From: Apophysomyces variabilis
Taxonomy: Eukaryota > Mucoromycota > Mucoromycetes > Mucorales > Mucoraceae
Direction: 5' to 3'
Assembly (NCBI GenBank): GCA_002749535.1
Contig: MZZL01000408.1
Coordinates: 2,124,631 to 2,188,630 of the forward strand
DNA: 64,000 bases
The position numbers and the translations under genes are program-made. Below are positions 35,391-47,527 of the stretch, piece by piece (the first letter of the stretch is position 1; each line of letters starts with the position of its first letter). The notes under the pieces were generated by a model that was not told the DNA's origin, did no database searches, and saw only the letters and a list, made by a program, of their open reading frames with translations.

Positions 35391-37114
35391 CTAGGCAGAG
35401 CTAGTACGTTTTGCCTGAGCGGCTTTATGGGACATCATGGCGATAATGGCGGCACCGAAACCAGATCCGTCTCTTGCTAAGGCAAACTTGACTTTCTTGG
35501 CTGCTTCTTCGCCAAACAGCTCAGTCAAAGCCTCAACCATGTATTCCTCAAATCGAGGATAGAATTCATAAACGGAGCCATCAATGGCCACCAACGAGGG
35601 TTTGCCCACATCACCCATCTGTGTCATAACGGCGGCCATACCACATGCTGCAAGCCGTGCGGCACGACGTCCAACTATCTCGGAAATGGTCTTGACAATC
35701 TGTCGGTCGCCCAATGTAGTAGAAGGGATACCCATGATTTCTTCCAGAATATGTTGCGTCTCACTCAGATTGGCAGTTTTGTCGTTAGCAATGGACGATG
35801 TGTAAGACGTTTCGAAACTCCATTGCTTGTTCAAATCCGCAGAAGATTCGCCATTAAAGAGAAGTAACCGGTCAACCAACTGCAGAATGACGTTACGTGC
35901 GATTTCTCCCAAGTACATGCCGGAGATCATCTTCTCAAAAAGTTGTTGACGAGGATTAATGGATTCTCTGTCCAGCTTATTGTCATAGATCGTGGTAGGG
36001 AGCACACGTCGCTCAGCATCGAATGCACCCCATTCCATGTTGATCACCATCTCTTCGTGAACAACATCATAACCATCCCACTTTTTGATATTTGACATCT
36101 TCTCATAGTAGGCTATAATCATAACATATCCATGAATTTTTTTTTTGTTTCCAGACAAAGAGTTCTACTTACCAGCATTGGTACCCGTCCCAAGGATGAC
36201 GCCAATCGTGGTTTCGGGGTGACGGTAGGCGTGTGCCATCAATGTTCCGACAGTGTCATTCACTAGCTGGAAAAAGAGGTTCCCGCGGAGCGGGGATTTT
36301 AGGTTAGTATCTAATGACCAAAAAAAGCACCGAGTTTCTTATTCCAGCCATGACCCGTGAATTAACCCAACCAATCACACACTTGCGGGAAACCGCAGAA
36401 GATTGACCCTGAACAACCCACCCACTTACAGCAGCAATATGCACGTTCAAATTCTTCCGAAGGAAGGCATCCTGGAGTAGCACCACCGCATCCTTATCCA
36501 CTGCGCCAGCGCAGTTGAATCCTTTTGTCCAGCGCATCAGTGTACCACGGTTGATGTCAGTTTGATTGACTGGGAAGGAGAAAGTGAACCCCAGCTGAAG
36601 GTCGCTTGTGGCCTCTTCAGAACCATTCTCGGTAATAAAGTTGTCAACACAGTCAGCAATGAAATCGCACAGGTATCGCATCTCTCCCTTCTTAAGTTCA
36701 TCTGAAACTACGTATTTTTGTTGATGCACCTTGTATTCACCACCTCCCAACAATGTAAATTCACAGACGCGCAAATTAGTGCCACCCAGGTCCAGCGCCA
36801 AGTACCGGCCGGTTTCATTTCCTGTAGGTCGACCTGTGACGAAACTTGGAATCATAGGGACTATTACGTACCAAAAGAATGAGTCCTCTTTCGCCCTATT
36901 TTCCTTATTCTTTTCTATAGTAGTTACCAGTAGCGCCTTTGTGATCCAAGCCCTTGTCCATTTCTTCGAGAAACTGTTTGACTATGGTCCTGAGGTGGTC
37001 ACCAGAGACCTCAAACTCCTTCACGATTTCATGAATAGCTTGTTTCTGTGCTTCTGTACCATCCACATCAGGCAGAGCGACAGCAGCCAGTTTACGAGAT
37101 AACCACGCAGTCAT
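35391..37114 (-). CDS. HXK: Hexokinase
   Basis: Four exons on the minus strand: 37114–36928, 36860–36430, 36266–36173 and 36112–35391, giving 477 aa. Motifs in order: MIPSFVTGRPTGNETG, phosphate-1 loop LALDLGGTNLRV, the sugar-binding signature GFTFSFPVNQTDINRGTLM, connect region NDTVGTLMAHAY, GVILGTGTNA split by intron 3, EWGAFD, adenosine-loop SLVAIDGSVYEFYP and C-terminal ARDGSGFGAAI. It phosphorylates glucose to glucose-6-phosphate in the cytosol. Length is that of a single-domain fungal hexokinase. Intron 2 is 163 nt, unusually long for this window, and part of it is open in frame, so an alternative, truncated product is conceivable but not supported. Confidence 0.96.
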
Positions 37115-38936
37115 TATAAGGAAGTAAAAGAGAAAAGGTAAAAAGAGGGAAGATACAGGAAAAAGTTTGGGTTTTGCCAGAGCTGGTTTCCTTTTTTTAT
37201 AGCCATCATCCGTCACGTTCCCCCGATCGTGGCTCTTCGTTTTCTTGGACCGCACAAGGTGGTACAGACATGCCCCTTCGATTCACCGGTCACATCATAG
37301 CCCCGTAGGCCCGTCTCTCAAGACAAGACAACCGATCACCAAGAAGCTCTGTCAAAGTATTGAATAAAACGATATATACGAATGAAACAAGAATCAATAG
37401 ATGATCTATCTGACATACAAAAAAAGTAGCCTGATTTTCTCTGTTTCTCTCCTTCTTTAACTTTGGCCCCAAGATGACGGGAAGTGCTTTTCTTGTGTGA
37501 AATTCCAATAATTCTTTCAATCACGTGTAGACTTGATACACTCTGGCACAAATCAGGCATAACCGATTGATGGGACATGCCCAACATACAATGTGAAACT
37601 CTCCAGGTACCTGTAACCCTAATGGGCCAGAACCACGAAAAAATATGGGCTCTTCAATACCGTCTTCGACTAGTGCATTCGAACAAACCTACAAATAAAC
37701 CAGGGCGCAGGTAAGTTATATATCATATTATGCCATGTCTTCCTTTTTCTGATCGATTGGGGGCGGGTTAAGATGAAAGCCACTCATAATGAATCAGATG
37801 TATTTCGACAGGGTCTTTGAGATGCTGTGCATAAGCCGATATGCGTATTGCTGAAACAATTTTCCAACCATGATTCTGTCTGCAGATAAAAATTGACGAG
37901 AGCAAACATAATCATTAGTAGAATGATTCACGTATGAAAATATAGGTAAATAAGGAATTGCTGGAGCGTCTTCAGGTTGAAACAAACGGTTACCTTTTTT
38001 TTTAGGTTCGATTGAACCAGTTTGTAGGTCTATCAAACATTCTCAAAACTGAAATCACAGTTTTTTCCTTGAGCCCCTCTTAACCTGTTAGATCATACGG
38101 ATGGTTCACGCGGGAAGTGCTACTCTTGGCTGAAGGGAAATAGTGATTAAAAATATGTCATAGGATATCAGTTGTGATGGAACCTGTACATCGTATTATG
38201 GCTTTCTTTCAAAGCGGATATGAAAAAGTCTCCAAGCATTAGGTTTAACTAGAAGAAATTGAACACGGAATAATGCTCTCAATATACCAGTAAGAGTTTG
38301 GTTAAGCTCTCGTTTCTTCTGTTGTCTTGCTTTTACATATCAACCGGGCAGTGTTGGGAATTAAAGGTAATAATGTGTACTTACCAACTAATTCATTGAT
38401 TTACGGTGTCTGCTTGTAGTCGATGTAGTTTGATTTACTTCTTATCAATATGAATGTAAAACATCATCGGGATTACAGAGAATAAGTCAAGATGAACTCC
38501 TCGGTTAGATACTGTTGTCATGCTTTCAAACTTTAACGTCTGAGTTTTGAGCTAAATTATGGTTCATCGTTTGTTTCGATCATGAGCCGAGTTTTGCTTA
38601 ATAGTCCCAAAGAAAAAAATTCGTTTTATGGAAGACCATCGGTGAAAGAAATACGAATGTACTCGCATGAGACACTTTAATCTGTAGATATAATCTGACA
38701 AGCAGTAATCAAACAGACACAGCTATAGACCTTAAACGGTACAAGGACGGCCGATTTACTCAGCTAAGCAGCATACTTGACACAAATGGGCTAATGTTAG
38801 AAGGCGGTTTCTTACACCGTCTGAAATTGTGCCCGTGACTTATCTGCTGCAGAGAGCAGGTATTCTCCACACGCTATCTTTACTTTTGAACCTTTTACCC
38901 CTTTTATACTCTAGCCCACTTTACTATAAATCATTT
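37115..38936. other. 1.8 kb interval with no recognisable gene
   Basis: Hexokinase promoter side, then AT-rich sequence with scattered short frames. No domain, repeat arm or RNA gene recognised. Confidence 0.5.
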
Positions 38937-39056
38937 ATGAATTATCTTACTATGGACAGAGCCTCGGAAGCGGCTGCTCATGATCTGGCGGAAGTTCGCA
39001 AACTCATTGAAGGCATGAATGCCCTCGTGAATAGCCAAGCATTGCAACAACAACAA

Positions 39057-39091
<35 letters not shown>

Positions 39092-39860
39092 CCAGCACCA
39101 GCAACAGCAACAAATTGATAACCCCTCTTCATCCGCCGTGTCTACCTTCTCTTCCACTGAAACCTCTTATGTACAACAGGAACCAAACGAGGCTGCTCTT
39201 GTGGCAGCAGCAGCAACAACTGTCAACAACACGACCACTTCTTCCATTTCGTCAAACTCGACCAATGCCCCGAGTACCGAGTATAAGTGAGCAAAAGCTG
39301 GCTATCTGGGTGGCATAAAGTGACCGTATGTTATCTATTCTTCTAGCCAGGGCGTGATCGTCGAAGTGAACCATTTGACTTTGAATCGTACTCTTTATTT
39401 CCAATTAACAGGTAAGTATTGTAACAAATCGTTGTACACATTTGCCGATTTACAGGTTCTATTGGGATTAGCGGATGCCACTATTGAACCGCTGGTTACA
39501 TGGTTGCGCATGTCATTCTCAGATAATTCCATTTCAGGCATGGTACTTCAGTATAAAGGATCAGACGACTTGTGGAAATGTCTTTTAAACAGTATGTGGT
39601 AGGCTTATTGGGGAGGGGTCCATAAACTTATACCATGTTCAATGTAGGAGATGATTCATTGAAACGTATACTGAAACAAACACTGAAAGGGACCAGTGTG
39701 CTTCAAATGCGAGTGCCGCGTGAGCAGGATTTACTAAGTGTAAGTGAGGAATGCAGGCACGGAAAATGAAGAGAATTTAAGAATTGTACGTGGATTTGAC
39801 ACGGTTTAGTCTGGTTATACCGATAGGCGTCTTCTCGCGTTGACAAAACCGGGAGCATAG
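38937..39860 (+). CDS. Unrecognised protein with polyQ tract
   Basis: Four exons with closing phases: 38937–39286, 39347–39591, 39648–39739 and 39810–39860, giving 245 aa. An alternative start ATG is at 38952. Residues 1–35 are probably helical (ASEAAAHDLAEVRKLIEGMN). A Gln/His tract follows (about 25 residues, near-pure CAA/CAG at 39044–39113), then a Ser/Thr/Asn-rich linker. The second half is folded-looking: GVIVEVNHLTLNRTLYFQL, ATIEPLVTWLRMSFSDN, YKGSDDLWKCLLN and LKRILKQTLKGTSVLQMRV. Residues encoded by 39413–39456 have a GTAAG…TTTACAG shape but reading continues only if this is kept in. I do not know the family. Existence rests on phase-consistent splicing and composition. Confidence 0.55.
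39044..39113 (+). repeat. CAA/CAG (polyQ/H) tract
   Basis: Near-perfect CAA/CAG repeat with a few CAC codons inside exon 1 of the unrecognised protein. Confidence 0.9.
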
Positions 39861-41480
39861 ATTCGAGACATAAAAAGAACTTTATATCAGTAGAGCCATA
39901 TCATGTTCCCATGTCTCTGTACTAGCTTCCTCTTTCATTACTTGCCATCCCCGGTATGGTGTGCTTTTTCTTACAAACAAATTATATAATTCTCATTTTG
40001 GCGTCTCTTTTTTCCTTTCAATCGGGCATTGTTGCTGCGTTTTGTATTAAAATATCATCGATCGACATACTCAGAAGCAATATCTCTCTCCATTACCGTA
40101 ATCATTGCAGAAATGATGTGGGTTATGTATTGAATTACGAGGTGAAGTCTCTAATGCAAGGATGGACGCCTTCAAGGAGGTGACCATAACACCTTCTCGC
40201 CGAAATAGAATGTTGTTATTTTTTTTTCGCGAATTGAACAGAATCTACAGTTCAGAAGATAAAGACAACTTTCAAAACTCTTCGGGATGCCTCCGGGTGC
40301 TATAAGCCAGAAAAAAATTCGTATATTAACACTTTTAATTATCTGGCACATGAAGAAATTCGCTCTCTTATCTTGAATCGTTAGACTCATTCCAAGTCGA
40401 TATTCAGGTATTCTTTATCCTTAAACAGAGTTGATATGATCTACATGGCCATCCTTCATTATTATTCGGCTTACGTATATGTTCTAGAGAAGAAGAGACG
40501 ACAGTGATCATTCGCTCTGTACAACGTCGAACAAGAGCCAGCCTAATCCAGATTATGGTTGAACGACCCAGGTCTCAAGGACTAACCAGACAACGAGAAG
40601 AGAAAAGATGAGAATCGTCCCGGGCTGCACTAAGGTGATCTAAGAGTCAGCAAGCAAAGAGGTAGAAACGAATCCACTATTCGAGTGGATAGAGTTTATG
40701 TTCGCTATTCATTGAATGTCATTGAATGACCATTGTTCTTTCTTGTATTACTCACCAACTAAAACTTCTATACGCATCTTGCATTTGCTTAGCAGAGAGC
40801 TGGGTATGGCGCTGCTAGTATTCTGACAGATATGTAAAATTGGTCTTGTAACACGACAGCTGATAAGATTTGTTAGCGTCAGGCTCAGTTTACCAACCAT
40901 GAATAACGCTTTATGCTATTTGAATAAAATTTTGTATCCTACTGGAGGACCAAGTTGATGTACGTAAAATATACTTCCCGCATAATTCGTTTACTAACGA
41001 CGCCTATTTATCTTAATTTTAGCGCAGGCTTGACCCTTCCATAGGCACAAAATTTATTTAGAGTGGCGTAAATAGAATCTAATAACAATCAAGTACTAGT
41101 GGTATGAAGCACATATGAATATTGTAGGCAATAATGTGAAATTATTGGTTAATAAGATCTTGCTCTCTATTTAAACCCTTTCCATCGCCATATGGTCAGT
41201 AGACTTACATATAGCTAATGAAGGCTGCTGCATATAAGCATAATAATGGTGTTAGCAGATAGGTGTTTATTCACACCATGTAGAAGAAATGCGGAGATAG
41301 TGTCCACGAAGGTGACGGGTACATGCATTGAACCTTTTCGGAGCCTATTTCTCGGGCAATATGACCTTTGCGTGCAAGGCCCAAATTGAGAGAGCGCTGG
41401 AACCCATTTGGAAGGCGAAATTATCCCTGTGTCTTCCTTCCTTCTTTCTGCTTACCTTTTTATCCTCTTTGCTTTATGTA
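39861..41480. other. Interval upstream of GOS1, holding repeat copy C
   Basis: Apart from the inverted-repeat copy C (40889–41090) I recognise no feature. The last 200 bp should include the GOS1 promoter and 5' UTR. Confidence 0.5.
40889..41090 (+). repeat. Inverted-repeat element, copy C
   Basis: Best-preserved palindrome. The left arm (TGAATAAAATTTTGTATCC … GGAGGACCAAGTT) is the approximate reverse complement of the right arm (AGGCTTGACCCTTCC … GCACAAAATTTATTTA). The loop 40960–41022 has a GTACGT donor, TTTACTAAC branch-like site and TTTTAG acceptor. It lacks the GTAAGTAAAAA leader seen in copies A, B and D. It lies intergenically, 390 bp before GOS1. Confidence 0.75.
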
Positions 41481-42518
41481 ATGAACAGAACACCTACAAC
41501 ACCTTCTTCACCATCGTTAGCACCCCTTCTACGGGATGATGAAGCAGATTTGTCTACTCCAGCTCATCCACCATTGAATTGGGATCAGCTAAGACGAGAA
41601 GCGAGACAATTGGAAAATGAAATCGACCTTAAGTTGGCCGCTCTTTCTAAAATCGTCCCTACCGATGATAAGTCCCGCCAAGAAAAAGAAATAGACCAGC
41701 TGCTGATAAAGGTACTGCTTTCTTGTTGCTAAAATGCATCGAGCTGAATCCTTTCCGCGAATCAAACGAAAAACCAGCTGCAGCAAGTCATCGATAATAT
41801 GAAGGAGTTTCTAGATCGACCAAGTGCAACACCTACCAGCGTTTCTATGATTCACCTTAGAGAACGGCATGAGAATATTTTGTATGATTATACCAAGGAG
41901 TTTAGACGAATAAAGGTGACAAAGGGAAGGCTACAAATCATAAGGATTACTGAGAAGGAGGAGGGAATATGATGACAGGCCAATATCAAAGCTGCAAGAG
42001 ACAAAGCTAGTTTAATGGACCAAGTAAAGGATGAGATCAGGTACGAAATGTTATGGAAACACATAGTGCGACAAGCTGATCAAGGATCACAGAATATTCA
42101 ACGCAGGCAATGGGGATGATACAGACTATTACCTAACTGAGCGGAATCGTGTTGAGAGCTCACATAGGATGACGGATATGATTCTTGAGTAAGACTCTCT
42201 TAGGCAGTGCACATGTCTTGTTAATGCCCTTGTGCTGCAATAATAATAGACAAGCTTATGCGACACGACAAGATATAGCAAGACAAGGGCATATTCTCCA
42301 AGGAGTAAATACACGGGCCAGTGGCGTGATGGGTAAGCAGCTTCTAGACAAAAGCATTCAGGGTATTAAAATATAGGCTGTGATTTTTAGGGTATCTACC
42401 AAGTATCAATAATCTTATTAGTCGTATTAACACTCGGAGAAAACGGGATACATTGATTATGGCAGGCGTGATATCTACTTGCATCATACTGATTATAATG
42501 TACTGGTTGCAAACCTAA
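41481..42518 (+). CDS. GOS1: Golgi v-SNARE Gos1 (GOSR1/GS28)
   Basis: Six exons: 41481–41711, 41778–41915, 41979–42040, 42093–42188, 42250–42332 and 42391–42518, giving 245 aa. The N-terminal region (NWDQLRREARQLENEIDLKL) is the Habc-like helix of Gos1/GS28. HLRERHENILYDYTKEFRR is the conserved middle block. The SNARE motif is ERNRVESSHRMTDMILEQAY to GVMGYLPSINNLISRINTRR, with Gln in the zero layer as expected for a Qb-SNARE. The tail anchor (DTLIMAGVISTCIILIIMYW) ends two residues before the stop region. It acts in intra-Golgi and endosome-to-Golgi fusion with Sed5, Ykt6 and Sft1. The ATG before MNRTPTTPSS was chosen because upstream codons encode no conserved residues. Confidence 0.92.
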
Positions 42519-44565
42519 TCTAATCAAACATTATTTACGATTTTTCTTGGTATCCTTCTTCCTGAATATTCAGTTTGATAATTAGGAAAAAAGAGTAGCT
42601 TATAGGATATTGGAGAAACAACACAATGTATTGCAGAGTGTTCAATGGGTGGTAGATAGCGCATGCGGGGATTGCACATGACGAATGCTACAACCAATGC
42701 TACGACGGTAAATGTGTCCAAGGAGATCTGTAAAAGTTCAATCAAACATTGGCAATAGCGTATTTGGGCTAATTAGGAAAGGGGTGCGGTCGATGTTCAA
42801 TACGCGTGTGGGAAACCGCCATGATCCGAAGTTCATTCCGTGGGTAAACAGTTACGACTTACCGTCTGTCAAAGTTAGTATGAGTATCGCTGAGAACTCA
42901 ACTTCCTCACCATATGTCAATAGCTCTGTTACCAGAGACATGAAATAAACTGAATGTGAGCATAAACACCTGTTTAGTTCATGCAGAATCACAGGCAAAA
43001 CCGACAATAAAAGAGGTTTGAATGCGGACAGTCTTCTGCATCAATATGTGTTTCTTGGCATTGCCTGGTACATCTACTATCTATACTGTTTATTGGATCA
43101 TATCTAGCGCTACTCTATAATTCGATCTTACGCTCATTGTAGGATCAAGTTTGCGGTAAAGAATAAGACAATACGCGTCATTAGTGAATGAGTTATGCAG
43201 GCAGTACATTTTACTTACATCACACTTAATCCTCCAGTGGACACAAAATTCATTTGAGTATCATAAATCATTATTCATGGTTAGTAAATGACAATTATAT
43301 GCTGGATGTCTTTTTACTTATCTCTGATAGTTATTCCAGCACTCGGATAGGCGTGGGCCGAAAAAAAAACAAAACGTCCGTGAATGTGTCATCCGGCACA
43401 AGAAGCCCACCGACCCAATAGAGAATATTTAGCTTGTCTGCGCCTTGAGACTATAAAAGAATCCAAGCTAGAAATCAGTGAGAGCATTTTGTTTGGTTTG
43501 TTGTCTTGCCGCTTCGTTGGATTTCATCTATCCGAAATCACCCGATGTTTGATGTTGTCTTACATGTTTAAAGGATATATTTGTCCTTGTTTTCCGAGAC
43601 GGATAGTTGCTGCAATTGACCGAAAGAGAGAATGCCATAAGAGATGTCTCAAGTATGTTGTTCAAATCTATTGTGTTACGAGATTTAAATGGACAATCTC
43701 GGAATAGGGAAATTGTTGTCCATCGATGCCATGATACAAGCTATCTCCAAAAGAATCTAGGAAGGACTGAAAGCACAGTATGTAGAACCAGACCATGTCC
43801 AATCACTCTGCCACATATGGATGGAATGATTATACGTCTGAATTGACAAGTGTTACACGCATGAACTAGCCAACACTTTTGGTCAATCGATCGATAATCA
43901 GAAGTCTATCCGTACTACCATAGTAGGTCATCCATCAGCTAATGTATCGTCCTTAACTGACCGGAAATTCTTCCTCAGCCAACGCAACACACGAGAATAC
44001 ATTAGCATGGATGCATTTACCGGTTGTTTTGTTCTATTCCATTTTTCATTTTTTGAATGAACGTTGTCGTAAAGTAGCAAAAGCATATTGTATCGTTGTT
44101 AACCTTATCTCGGGTCTTAGCAAGATTTGTACTATGTGCATTAAAAGCGTGGCTCTTTTTTTGTTTTAAACCTCGAGCACTTTGCTACGGCACTATGCCA
44201 GCGTCAAAGTATTTTATAATAGGCACAAATTGCATTGCAAAAAAAAATTGGATATTTCAGGGCATGGGCAGTTGCACAGCGTTAATGAGACTCATGCCAA
44301 CTGTGATTTACTGTGTTCTTCCTATTTGTCTGCGCGTTTGTATTTTTTATTTGCGGACTGGGATTCCAAGTTTTTGCGCAATCCAAAGAATACTTTTGCA
44401 TGATTAGATGAAATATTTGCGGTCAAACTACCCTTCTTTGCGTACAGTCGTGTCCATGTTCACTATTTACCAAGATAGTTTATTTCAAATCACAGCAAGA
44501 CGAGTTTATTAAAGAAGTGGTTCTCTATTTTTGCATCTAACAAAAAAGCTTTCAGAGTGTCTGAT
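42519..44565. other. Repeat-rich interval, no confident gene
   Basis: Holds repeat copy D. Minus-strand sequence 42745–42524 includes a hydrophobic stretch (TFTVVALVVAFVMC) that could be a small membrane-protein exon, but no matching first exon closed in phase. Frames at 43384–43846 and 44182–44403 look like eroded coding sequence with no family I recognise. Confidence 0.4.
43083..43340 (-). repeat. Inverted-repeat element, copy D
   Basis: On the minus strand it reads GATAAGTAAAAAGACA, TTTACTAACCATGAA, AATGAATTTTGTGTCCAC, then a GTAAGT donor (43218) and CACTAATGAC branch-like site. The acceptor AG is changed to AC (CTTTACCGCAAACTTGATCC), and the tail is CAATAAACAGTA. Opposite in orientation to copies A–C, so it is a dispersed element and not a tandem duplicate. 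Confidence 0.7.
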
Positions 44566-44980
44566 TCAACCTCGACAGTCTGAGCGCTTTACTTTTCGCG
44601 CTGCTTGAACAATACGCTCTTGAAGGTTATCGTCAACTCGTAAGGGCTCCTTTCTTACCCCAGCCTTTACTTTGGCCCAAAACTCTTCTATTGCGTTGAG
44701 AAAGGGAGAGTAGAGAGGATAGAGACATTTGTATCCTCTTTCTTCGACCAACTGCTTAACCTTGACTGGTGTATGGATGGGTGCATTATCCATGACAAGA
44801 TACTAACCGTTCTTTCCGTGGCCTGGTAGACAAAAGAATAACAATGCGAATCGATTTTGATGGCCCAGTTCTTTTCCTCTCTTCTTCTTCTACTTTCTTC
44901 TTTTGACGTCAACCACATTTTTGTATTTGCAATAACGGACAACAAAGACTCTAGTTCTCTCCCAAATGACATAACCAATG
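44566..44980 (-). pseudogene. Tc1/IS630-like transposase relic (C-terminal part)
   Basis: The minus strand encodes VMDNAPIHTPVKV (second catalytic Asp) and YSPFLNAIEEFWAKVKAGV (third acidic residue; 33 residues lie between D and the E after NAI). Upstream, in another frame, YCKYKNVVDVKRRK and GKELGHQNRFALLFFC look like the preceding strand region, but a stop and a frame change separate them. The N-terminal DNA-binding part and the first catalytic Asp are absent. A dead fragment of a DDE/D transposon. Confidence 0.8.
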
Positions 44981-46207
44981 CAGTTCTATGTCAACCCTCT
45001 AAGATACCCGAAACAGAACTCTGATTTAGAAAAGAGGTGCAATAGTCGGTACTGGAAGATAACGAAACTCAGTGTTAATGAAAACACATTATTTTTGATG
45101 GAACATATGTTATCAAGATGTTCTATCAACGCTCATTATATTGATAATATGCATATATTATACCTTTGGTAACCACCGATATTCTATGCATATGACAAAG
45201 AAAAGTAATATTTTTATCCCTTGACAGAATTCATTCCTTGTCAATATCGTTTGTGTAAGAGTTATGCTTAACATGAAGCAATAATGCCGTCCAAAATTTC
45301 AACATTATTTCAGATGACTTTTTATTATCTATTAGATCCCTTTCCATCAATCTCTTGTATAAATCCTTTAGAGAAGTCTGAAGGTTATATATGGGGTATA
45401 CAATTTTAAAATGTATTTCTTTTCTTTGTTTTCCTTATTATATGCTAGACTTGTTATTGATAAACAAACAAGGGGACTTTATGTCTTATTTTAGATCAGA
45501 AATGCTTGGCGACAAACTCTTGATCTAATCCTGAAGAGATCCATGTCTTCTGGTAACGTCCTATCTAAAAAAGCAGAGTTCAGGTTGTTGTTAGTTCAGT
45601 AACTGTCCTCTTACTTTCCTCTCTTCTGATATTCTGGCTAGGTTCTAGTTTTTAGCTCATTGTCAGATGCACGAGAGTCTTTGTTACAAACTATAGTCTA
45701 AACCCGTTAATTGTTTTCTATTATAATATAGCTAGATCCAACGAAGGCAGTATTTAAACGAAAACCTATATTTTTTTCAGTTACTCTCTCTTTCAAACAT
45801 CGCATACGAAATTTCCTTTTCTTTCCTCTCTCTGATCTATTCTCTTCGTACTCTTTGGCATTCTATTGATATAGTCCTTCTCTTTTCTCGGTTTTAAGGT
45901 TTTTTTTATCTTCTTTCGGTAAAAAAACGCTAATATACCATATATCAACGTACTTATATTTGTTGTTTATCTATTTAGCCTGCACGACCTCTGTTCCGAA
46001 CTGTCACTGGCTTTTCAGTGCTCCCTACTCTTGTAAAAGTAAGTACTTTTTAATGTGTGTACATACAGAGCTAAATTTATTCTTTGTTATGCCTCACTAT
46101 AAGGCCCGCCATACGCTGTATCGCCTCAAGTCCTCTGCAGTGCTACATATAACATGGCCAATTCTACGCCATCAAATTTTTTCTTCCACCACGGCCCACC
46201 TGGCCAA
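44981..46207. other. AT-rich interval, no recognisable gene
   Basis: Stops are frequent in all frames; the 45.2–45.9 kb part is very T-rich. No feature recognised before repeat copy B. Confidence 0.5.
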
Positions 46208-46495
46208 GGTGTGGCATAGGTCCCCGTACCCACGGGAATACCCTTCGGGGGTAAGTAAAAAAGATGTCAAGCTATCCTTACATTTACTAACCATGAACAT
46301 TCTTTTACGCTGCCCGAATGAATTTTGTGTCCACGGAAGGACCAAGTTAAGGTAAGCAAAATATATTTCCCGCATCATCCATTTACTAATGAAGCTCATT
46401 TATATCCCTTTTAGCGCAAACTTGATCCTTGCATGGACGCAAAATTTATTGTATGTCGTACCTAACACAATCCCCGTTGACTCCACTCGGACATC

Positions 46496-46596
46496 GGATG
46501 TGGTATAGACCCTTCGGGCCGCGCTATTTTATTCGTAGTTTTAACTTTTCAATAAAAATAAAAAATATTTCCTATCCTACTACTCTAGATTCTTTC
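46496..46596 (+). repeat. DIRS left inverted terminal repeat
   Basis: A 101-bp stretch identical, in reverse complement, to 50543–50643. It begins GGATGTGGTATAGACCC and ends ACTCTAGATTCTTTC. It overlaps the outer pairing segment of the internal complementary region by ten bases. Confidence 0.93.
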
Positions 46597-46619
46597 TAGC
46601 CGCGCAACGTGGGTAAACT

Positions 46620-47453
46620 ATGACAAGTATCCAAGATGTGGAAACCAATCAAATCCATAATATCCCAATCTCAGAAGAACAATTTCAATTACTCTATGCC
46701 GAATTTGCAAGAAAATTCAGGTTGGAAGAGCAGGCAAGAACAGAACATGGAAATAGAGCCATTTTGCCAGAAGAAATCCACGAAGAGATGGAGCAAACTT
46801 CCCAGTCTGACCTCGCCACAAATCTCAAACGATATGTCCGTGATCTCAGAACGTACGAAGGCGGAGACTGGACAAGACAAGAGACTATTAACAAGGGTTT
46901 CATCCCAGAGCTTAAAAAGTTCAATGTGGACACCTATCAGGTTGTCACTTCCAAATACAAAGATGCAGACAGACTACGAGCGGCCGCAAGAGCCGCCACA
47001 GAAGTATTTGAAGAACTACAGTTCATACAAGAAAGGGGAGGCGATCCGTCCGATGAAGCAGACCTCCTTAGAACCACCGAGAAGATACGTAGGTTGGCCA
47101 TCTTTAGCTATGCCACCGCCAAACAAATGGACAGAGAGGCAAAGCAACTGGCAGTTAAAGCTCTCAAGTTGCCAGAAACAATCAAACATCTCGAAGAAGA
47201 ACTGGACGGGGAAAAGAAATTGGCTTTCTCTGAGGAAGCCGTTGAAAAAATCAACCATGCTAGATATGAAGCTGCAATTATTGGGAAATCCACGTTCACA
47301 AACTATCGCAGAGGAGGATATTCCTATGGTAGAGGCAGCCAAAACAGAGGACGAAATTTCCAATTCCGAGGTAACAGAAAAAGTTTTTTTCGGAAGGAAA
47401 AGCCACCCCAAGACAATCCACTGCAAGACAAGTCGGGCAACCAGAACCAATAA
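46620..47453 (+). CDS. DIRS Gag-like protein
   Basis: 277 aa, first frame of the element, 24 bp inside the left repeat. Residues 1–215 are highly charged and helical (EEQFQLLYAEFARKFRLEE, RLRAAARAATEVFEELQF). Residues about 225–255 are Arg/Gly-rich (YRRGGYSYGRGSQNRGRNF), a nucleic-acid-binding tail in place of a zinc knuckle. Position and composition fit the DIRS Gag; the sequence itself is too divergent for me to name a family. The next frame (RT) opens without an ATG just after this stop, suggesting expression by frameshifting or reinitiation. Confidence 0.75.
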   Translation: MTSIQDVETNQIHNIPISEEQFQLLYAEFARKFRLEEQARTEHGNRAILPEEIHEEMEQTSQSDLATNLKRYVRDLRTYEGGDWTRQETINKGFIPELKKFNVDTYQVVTSKYKDADRLRAAARAATEVFEELQFIQERGGDPSDEADLLRTTEKIRRLAIFSYATAKQMDREAKQLAVKALKLPETIKHLEEELDGEKKLAFSEEAVEKINHARYEAAIIGKSTFTNYRRGGYSYGRGSQNRGRNFQFRGNRKSFFRKEKPPQDNPLQDKSGNQNQ

Positions 47454-47527
47454 GAACACAAGAGAGCGAGAAGAAGAGAGAAGTACACATTCAGGGCAAT
47501 TACGAAATACCGACGGATGGGATACTC

